A stretch of 64,000 bases of DNA from Patella vulgata (taxonomy: Eukaryota > Mollusca > Gastropoda > Patellidae): NCBI RefSeq assembly GCF_932274485.2, contig NC_065885.2, positions 3,024,501 to 3,088,500 on the forward strand, written 5' to 3'. The position numbers and the translations under genes were made by a program. Of this stretch, positions 57,395 to 64,000 are shown piece after piece (positions within the stretch are counted from its first letter, which is position 1; every line of letters begins with the position of its first letter). Below the pieces are notes generated by a model. That model was not told the DNA's origin and did not search any database. It saw only the letters and a list, made by a program, of their open reading frames with translations.

Positions 57395-58556
57395 TCATAA
57401 CTTAATAAAACCAGCACCATCTGATGGCTCACATATGAAGAATGTTGGTTTACCTTTATAACGACCCTAGAAATAAAATTAAAATATAAGTAATTTAGTG
57501 TCAAATAATATGACTAGATAAAGGGGGAAGGGAGAGGAAAGGGGGTGGGGGGACTTAGTCATTTCGGAGCCGGAGAGACTTTCTCGGCCAACACAGGGAG
57601 CGAGCCACCGCGGTTCCCCTTTGACACTTGACACAATAGCAACAGACATTGAGATATAAAGTGCAAGCTTTAGACCAACCCCGGACAGGATATAACATAG
57701 GAGAGGGTTTAACGTCCACTCAACACAAATAAATTCATTTGGGGACTAACATAATACGGTACAATTTTATTTTTGCATAGGGGTATTTAGCAGTGGTAGA
57801 AAACTAGAGGACCCGAAGAAAACCCACGAGGTTTGGCAGGCGACCATATACATTGTCACGTTGTCTCGTTAGACGAAACCACACCACTTGAACCAATGAC
57901 AGGTCTTATGATCTAAAGACACGTGTTAGACCCGCCCAGCCTCCCACCGCTGTGTCTAGAGATTAAAACACCCTCAACTGATGATCAGACCCCGAGTTAA
58001 CAAAGCATTCTCTTTAGTCAAAATTGCTCACCTTATTTTAACTAAAATATAGCCCTTTATAAAACTTTTGTTGTTTTAATGTATCAAATACCCTAATAAG
58101 AAACTATGTGTAAAGTTTTGTGTTTCTGGATCAAAGATATTTCTGAAAAACAGTGATTGAAAGTTGAGTAAATTCTCAACTAAAGTCTGACAATGCTTCG
58201 TGAACTTGGGGCCAGAAGATTTAATGTTATATAATTTACCTGGACATGATCGATGACTTTATTTACTGATTCACGTTTGACTAGAGATACAGTACAACCA
58301 CCAAATCCACCACCAGTCATACGTGATCCATAAACACCATCAACTTCCATAGCAGCTTCTACCAGTTGATCTAGTTCTGGACAGGATACTTCATAGTCAT
58401 CTCTGAAAATGTATTAACAGTTGAAGATATATGGTCTGAACAGGACCGGGATGAAGTTGTAGACTTCATCCACAGTCTTTCTCCACAGATGAAGTAAAAT
58501 TTTATGGAATTTTTCAAAGTAGAAGTTCTCTAGAGATGAAGTAAAACGACACAGTC

Positions 58557-58599
<43 letters not shown>

Positions 58600-61500
58600 G
58601 GTTAACGCCCACTCGACACAAACTAGGTCATTTTGGGACTAACATAAGGTTCTATTCTATTTCGCTTGCGCGTATGGATCGTTAGCAGGGCTAGGAAACC
58701 GGAGGGCGCGGAGAAAACCCACGAGGATGGACAGGCGACTTTACTCCTTGTCACATACAACCAGGGAAACGAAATCACACCAGTTGACTCAATGACAGAC
58801 GGAATGATACAGCGCGCACGTGCTAACCATTGCCCCCCCCCCCGGGTCTGAACAAAATGTGGACTAAAATCGTCGATTTGGGAATCAAAATGTCGGTCAA
58901 CTAGCTTTGTGTCTGTTGACTGTCCTCAAATTGAGTTAATTGTAGAGAGCGTATGTTTTGTTTGTGTCAAATCTCTAGATAAACTTGTTTATATGATCTA
59001 TTCTCAAAATAGGATAGGTCTCTGTATTCAGCATTGAGATTTTGCAGCACTACCGCTGCCACATATCTTTGTTTTGGCCTGGTTGTCTAGGGCTTGGTTT
59101 GATTCCATGTTCCTGAAGCAACGATTGGGAGTTTTACAACATCTGGACGTTGCTAGATTACTTTACAATTGTCGAACTTATAGCTACGTTTTATCTCTTT
59201 ACTGCATACACACACGCGCGTGAATAGTAGCGTCCAATCAGAAGTTGTCACACTAAGACAATCAAATCAACTATTGCGACCTTCACGGAAACCTTAACAT
59301 TGAACGAACTTTGAAGTTTGGAACTCGATTATCACAGGTAGACATTTTAGCTGGAAAGCGCGAGACCTGGTATTCGCGATGATCGCGGAATCTGATAGAC
59401 TGACAAGCTGGGTCAATACCCAATCGAGATAAATATGCAGGGTAGGCCTTGATAAGATGTACGGAGTAAGCGAGATCAAGCCTTCGATTGAAGATGGTTT
59501 GACTCAGGACTGGCTACTGTTGTATCTCTCTTCTTAAAGATTTCGCCATTGTGTTTTCTCACGATACCGAAATCAAATATGTAACTGGAACAGAGATAGT
59601 TTGTTTTTTTCTATACGTTTTATGTCACAACAGTTAAACAATATTTATCCCACTTCTGTACAAATCTAACCAGCGTTGTTAGACACATGAAACCAATACA
59701 TCATGAAACGATCGTCTAAAAAACCCAGGCGTGTCTGATTTTAAAGAATCTACATGAATCTCTTATAGCTGCTAAATCACGTAGGCTAATTAACAATTTT
59801 CCACTCACGTGTATTTCAAACAATGACAACTTATCCTTGAAAAATGTAAATGACCAACAAGTTTACTGAACTATAGCTGCGTTAACGTACCAAAATAACC
59901 AGCACCTACTTTCTATATTTTTGGTTATGAACTTAGAATCATTAATTTGTAAAGATTATAATATTGTTTCAGCCTTCATATTGCTCCATTCCTTATCTAT
60001 GAATTTGGAACCAATAATTGGTCCATGAGATAAGATGGTGGCAACGACAATATTGATACAATCTAATTAAAATATAGATCTATATTTCGTTTCATTTCTG
60101 TATACTTTCGATGGTCTACACTACATGAGGATCTGACAAGTTGTACTCGAAGGTTGCATCAGGGGTCATACGCATGGCTTTTGACCCTATGACGTCAGAC
60201 ATTGATTAATTAATCAGCGTTGACGTCTCTAGTGGTTTACCCATAGTTCCCACAACACGCCAAGAACTTGCTGTAACAGACCGTTTCATTGGCTAATTCC
60301 TCACATCAAACAGAACGCCTGTTATATAACAACTCCTCCAGATCCCAGTGTAGTAGAGACAAGGAAACCGAAATTTTGAACTATAAAAAAACGAAACGAA
60401 ACGAAATAGGATCTGTGTTTTAATCAGATTGAACCCATTTTCCTGTGAAACATGGGAATATATTTTTGATACTAGTATTACTTACCGTAGTGAATTATGA
60501 CTTAGAACCATGAGTTGACCGAACTTGGCATATTCATTGTTCTCTAGGGCTCTCGCTGCTTCATCGGTACGAGCAATCTCTGTGATGACGTGTCGAATTC
60601 GTCTATACGTCTCCATGTCTAATTTATCTTTAAAATCTGGAAATATGAACGAGGAATATAAAACTAATCGATTGATCATTGACATCGATGGATAACTACT
60701 TCCAGGAATAATAGAATTCTGGAATCAAGATCACATATTTAAATAAAAAGGGCATTAATGTCCTAAGTTACTACAATGACTGGGCTAATGAAGACGGGCA
60801 CACGTAATGTAATGTGCTATGAGGTAAATGTTGCCCGTACAGCAGCATTGGGACGTTAAACCCCATTTCATTTGATATTATATATAGTCTCTTATGATCA
60901 GTGCTCTTTTAGTTATCAAGCACCTGTTTTATGGAATAATCTACCATTTAGTTTAAGATGTTGTACATCTCTATATTCTTTAAAAAAAACAGCTTAAAAC
61001 ACATTTATTTAAACAGGCTTTTTAACAGACTCTGTATACAATCAAATGTCCATAATCTTGTTGTTTATTTATGATTACATTGTCACTTTGTAAAGTGCTC
61101 CTGAACATGTTATATGAACTCGCGCGCTATAAATACGTTGTAATAATAATAATATGAGAGAGAGAGAGATGGGGTTTAACGTCCACTCGACACAAACTAG
61201 GTCATTTCGGGACTAACTTATGGTTCAATTTTATTTCAATAATTCGCTTGCGTGTAGGTGTCTTTAGCAGTGGGAGGACCCGGAGAAATCCCACGAGGTT
61301 GGGTAGGCGGCAGACGACCCCACTCCTTGTCACGTACAACCAGGGAATCGAAACCACGCCAGTTGACTCAATGACAGACCTTATGATACATCGCGCACAC
61401 GCTAACCATTCGGCCATCATTTCACATAATAAACATACATTTCTATACGGATATCGTTTATAGGGATTGGGGAACAGACATAGCCTATATTTGACCCCAC

Positions 61501-62272
61501 CCCCCTCCCTGCCTGATATAGATACATGTATTTACATTTTATAAAATGAGCAATAAACACAGATGTAAAACATTGATAGGTTTATATACTTAGATCTGTG
61601 TATAGTAGGAACCCTTGTGATTAACCGTTTATACAGAACAATCTAGTTTATTTTCATGATATAAATGTTCGTAACATGTGCTTGTAAATATTGACGTAAA
61701 TAAAGAACATTTAGGGGAAAAAACCCCAAAAAACTCAAAATGCTGACTGTGGAAACACAAAATAACAATTTAGTTGAGTTTAAGAAGCCTCACTGCTTTG
61801 TGCCCAAATCGGAGGTTCAGGAGAGATAACTCGTGTATGTGATTTTTGTTGACAAGAAACTAATTATGTATACTTTCGTTGCAATTCGTTGTAATGTATT
61901 GTAATTTGTGATTGATTAATAGTTTATTAAAACAGTAATTATATGCATGAAACATATTATTGTATATATATATATCGCAATAAACAATTCAATATTAAAA
62001 AAACCCAAAAAAACAAAAAAACCCAACATATTTATAGTGAGTATTAAATGGGAATAATGAAACAAATAGCAGCATAAATCAATGGCCTACCTTCCAAATC
62101 TTGTTCGCTGGCATCTCTCAAACTCTGCTTGCCCATTAATTTAGCGGTTGTTTCACATTGTCGTCTGCGTGTTGGATATTCAGAACCAGTCAGTTCGTGT
62201 TTCACATTGGAATTTATAATCAGGACCACAACTTCAGGATTTGATAAAGGAACCAATTTTACTTCTAATGAT
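57395..62272 (-). CDS. GALK1: Galactokinase 1, 3' part (four exons); 5' half beyond window
   Basis: GHMP-family kinase that phosphorylates galactose with ATP in the Leloir pathway, cytosolic. Exons in coding order: 62272-62091, 60636-60486, 58402-58240, 57466-57395 (stop TGA). Incoming phase 2, then 1, 2, 0; all junctions are GT-AG and fit. About 188 of roughly 390 residues are visible, the C-terminal half. Diagnostic runs: [40 protein letters not shown], then LVLYSS-free [35 protein letters not shown], the GHMP motif 3 [16 protein letters not shown], and the ending [14 protein letters not shown]. The N-terminal sugar-binding GEHTDY-type motif and ATP motif 2 are not in 62,273-64,000, so their exons lie past the right edge. 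The open frame is clean in every exon. Confidence 0.95.
57575..57622 (-). mobile_element. SINE-B head fragment
   Basis: GACTTTCTCGGCCAACACAG and CGAGCCACCGCGGTTCCCC; the B-box area between them is deleted. Confidence 0.7.
57701..57948 (-). mobile_element. SINE-A copy, GALK1 last intron
   Basis: GAGAGGGTTTAACGTCCACT, TCATTTGGGGACTAACAT, GTATTTAGCAGTGG and the head CGCCCAGCCTCCC, with moderate decay. Confidence 0.78.
58558..58846 (-). mobile_element. SINE-A copy with long (GA)n tail
   Basis: A pure (GA)n run of about 19 repeats (58560-58597), then GCGGGTTAACGCCCACTCGA, GGTCATTTTGGGACTAACAT, GGAGAAAACCCACGAGG and a head ending in a C-run (58831-58843). The long tail suggests (TC)n tails can expand as microsatellites after insertion. 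Confidence 0.85.
60072..60431 (+). mobile_element. MITE3 copy, full length, GALK1 intron
   Basis: ACAATCTAATTAAAATATAG on the left, TTTTAATCAGATTG on the right. The interior has the perfect CRE TGACGTCA (60190-60197) and AACAGACCGTTTCATTGGC. Sense relative to the 10185 copy. Confidence 0.85.
60755..60873. mobile_element. SINE-B scraps, opposed
   Basis: 60755-60843 (minus) keeps GGGCTAATGAAGACGGGC and TGTGCTATGAGG. 60847-60873 (plus) is a bare GGGACGTTAAACCCCATTTC tail plus ATTTG. This looks like a terminal inversion during insertion. Confidence 0.7.
61156..61420 (-). mobile_element. SINE-A copy, GALK1 intron
   Basis: GAGAGAGAGAGATGGGGTTT, GGTCATTTCGGGACTAACTT, GTCTTTAGCAGTGGGAGG, CCACTCCTTGTCACGTAC and the head AACCATTCGGCCATC. 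A (TAA)n microsatellite precedes it (61140-61153). Confidence 0.87.
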
Positions 62273-63479
62273 CTGAAGAAGAAAAAATGTTCCGTCCATC
62301 AATAACAATGCGCCATTTCCACTTTTCGTTAAAATATCAAATTTCTCAAGGCTTTAATCCACGGTTCTATGTACTCAGATTTATTATTTAACATTTAATG
62401 AAAAGAACAAAATCAAACTACCAACTCTAGATAACCTCACAGCTTGGATTTAAAATAGGCCTATCATTTCTGTTCACCCCCACCCTACAACAAACTGGCG
62501 GTGGGCTTACAATAGGCCTATCAATTCTGTCCCCCACAACAAAATGGCGGTGGGCTTATAATTGACACATAGTGTGCTATTAGGAAAATTTTCCCCGGAC
62601 AGCAGCACTACGGCCTACTCTTATTTCGAATTCCAACTGTCAAGGATTCTTTAAAGTGGACGCCAATGTGTATACGGGACCTTGGATTTTCGTCCCATCC
62701 TAATGACTTGACTTAACACGTTCGAGCACGACCTAGCACAGCTGGAGTAACAAACGAACTGTTCACAATAAGAGAACCGAATTTATTTACAATCAGTTTA
62801 CTGAAAGTAAAGGACACACTATGTTAAAACAGTATTTTTTCTTTTCGGACATACATGTCCGTTAAAACCTTTCTAACATACGATAGTATCGCTGGAAAAC
62901 AATATGTCGTTGTGCTTGATAATGATACATATGTATATGTCGAGTTTGTGTATAATGAAACTAGTGATTGTTGTACCATATAACGGTTTTGTTATGTATC
63001 ACGTCGTTTTATAGTTATTATAAATGATATCTGTATTATTTTCTCCGGACTTAGCTTGTCTTTGTGTCCAGGACGCCGGTCTTAATTACTGATTTTCAGG
63101 ATAGAATGAAGACAAGATCTATTAAACAGGATCTGTTTGTGTAGACTTTGACGTCAGTGTCGTGAATTACATGAAGAGAGGCACTAGTCTATTCCATTTG
63201 TGATTCGCACCCCGCCCAATTCACCATCCTCACGACCATCTTCACGATTACGCAAAGCCGAGGATAATGACGACCCTCCCAATCCTCAATCCTCGATCCT
63301 CGCGACTAGAGTAAGACGAAAATGTGTTTTAAACATAATTAAGTACTGGGTGCTGGTGGATATTATAAGACAGCAATGCGTGGACGAAAGGCTTCTGGCG
63401 GTATCGCTATACACCGGAGGCCTCAAGATCTTGATGCCCTAGGCTTCAGTCTGCCAGGTTAATCCGGCACTCCTTGGCA
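62273..63479. other. GALK1 intron and nearby DNA; one SINE-B piece
   Basis: 62558-62710 is a minus-strand SINE-B fragment (ACACATAGTGTGCTATTAGG, CGGCCTACTCTTATTTCG, GACGCCAATGTGTATACGGG). An 80-codon open frame at 63200-63442 has a Pro/Ser/Arg-rich start but no family I recognise. A two-copy phrase CAACAAAATGGCGGTGGGCT / CAACAAACTGGCGGTGGGCT sits at 62491-62558. No upstream GALK1 exon is visible. Confidence 0.55.
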
Positions 63480-63682
63480 TATAAATCTATTTGTTAAGGC
63501 CTACTCAATTTTTGTCAAGGTCGTTGCGATGTAAATAAGGTTAGGGCACGTGATTGTTGGCGAGATTGTAGGTTAGGTTTAAGAATCTAGGGGAGAGGTT
63601 AAGTCTCCACATAAGCACTGACCTAGGATTTATGTTTCTCTACCTATGACGAAAAATTGAGCTGGCCTTATCATTTAGTAAA
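63480..63682 (-). mobile_element. MITE1 copy
   Basis: AATCTATTTGTTAAGGCC at the left and AAAAATTGAGCTGGCCTTAT at the right. Core AAGGTTAGGGCACGTGATTG and GGCGAGATTGTAGGTTAGGT. The telomere-like part is decayed. Confidence 0.8.
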
Positions 63683-63937
63683 AACCATACACACCCTTGT
63701 CAGTTGAAATTAGCGGAAATGATGATGAAATACCCTATTTACGTGTTCTGACATTAAGCAAGATATAAAAAAAGAAGAGATAACTGGATTCCTTAACATC
63801 GATGTTCAATATCTACAGCCGATGGCACATTTCCAAATATTTATTGAACTACCAATTATATGGCGGCCATTTTGGTGCAACACTATACCAACATAATCTA
63901 AGGGCATCGGCTTATAAATATAGGCGACCTATCATTC

Positions 63938-64000
63938 GTGGAGCCACGGTGGCTCAGTGAGTTAGGTACTGGCTCGTTAACCTAATGTTGCACAAGAAAT
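63938..64000 (+). mobile_element. SINE-B head at window edge
   Basis: GGAGCCACGGTGGCTCAGTG followed by AGTTAGGTACTGGCTCG fits the SINE-B tRNA-like head. The B box is not matched (AATGTTGCACAAGAAAT), so it may be truncated or a relative. Confidence 0.5.

Noticed and set aside
63200-63442. Small protein gene (80 codons)
   Set aside because: The Pro/Ser/Arg-rich beginning looks compositional, no family recognised, and it lies on the opposite strand to GALK1 next to repeats.
62273-64000. Upstream GALK1 exons
   Set aside because: Searched the minus strand for the MDQF and sugar-binding regions; none seen, so the gene is reported as cut by the window.

Overview
This is animal nuclear DNA. It has spliced genes with GT-AG introns, pol III-type tRNA-derived SINEs, MITEs and a Tc1 transposon. 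The host proteins (an IkB with a phosphodegron, AP-2 mu, ribosomal protein L22, galactokinase 1, an ependymin-related protein) and the repeat style suggest a lophotrochozoan, most likely a mollusc. The species is not determinable by eye. No virus-derived element, CRISPR array or bacterial operon was seen.

Layout. 1-1,700: SINE fragments, then the promoter side of an IkB gene. 1,747-3,030: an intronless IkB/Cactus-type inhibitor with kB-like sites and a TATA box just upstream. 3,100-8,580: SINE fragments and one MITE. 8,586-20,108: two tandem copies of a 5.6-5.9 kb unit. Each begins with a 1.5 kb Tc1-type DNA transposon (intact transposase in the first copy, broken in the second) and continues with nested MITEs and a SINE. 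20,390-26,000: more SINEs, two MITEs and a 46-bp satellite grown from a MITE end. 26,050-39,833 (minus): complete AP2M1, ten coding exons, 436 aa, introns full of SINEs and minisatellites. 42,501-45,138 (plus): complete RPL22, four coding exons, 138 aa, with a three-codon first exon. 45,280-50,620: SINEs, MITEs and fold-back repeats. 50,777-54,089 (plus): four exons of an ependymin-related secreted protein, with one apparent frame slip. 57,395-62,272 (minus): the last four exons of GALK1; its 5' half lies beyond the right edge.

The genes are unrelated in function (NF-kB signalling, endocytosis, translation, secreted protein, sugar metabolism). What unifies the window is its repeats: two tRNA-derived SINE families (called SINE-A and SINE-B here) that end in the same 3' tail, and at least four MITE families (called MITE1 to MITE4), several caught nesting in each other. 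The most notable points are a SINE-B insertion whose target duplication copied an RPL22 splice donor, a satellite derived from a MITE terminus, a MITE carrying telomere-like CCCTAA repeats, and a MITE carrying a perfect CRE motif. All family names here are working names; no database was consulted.
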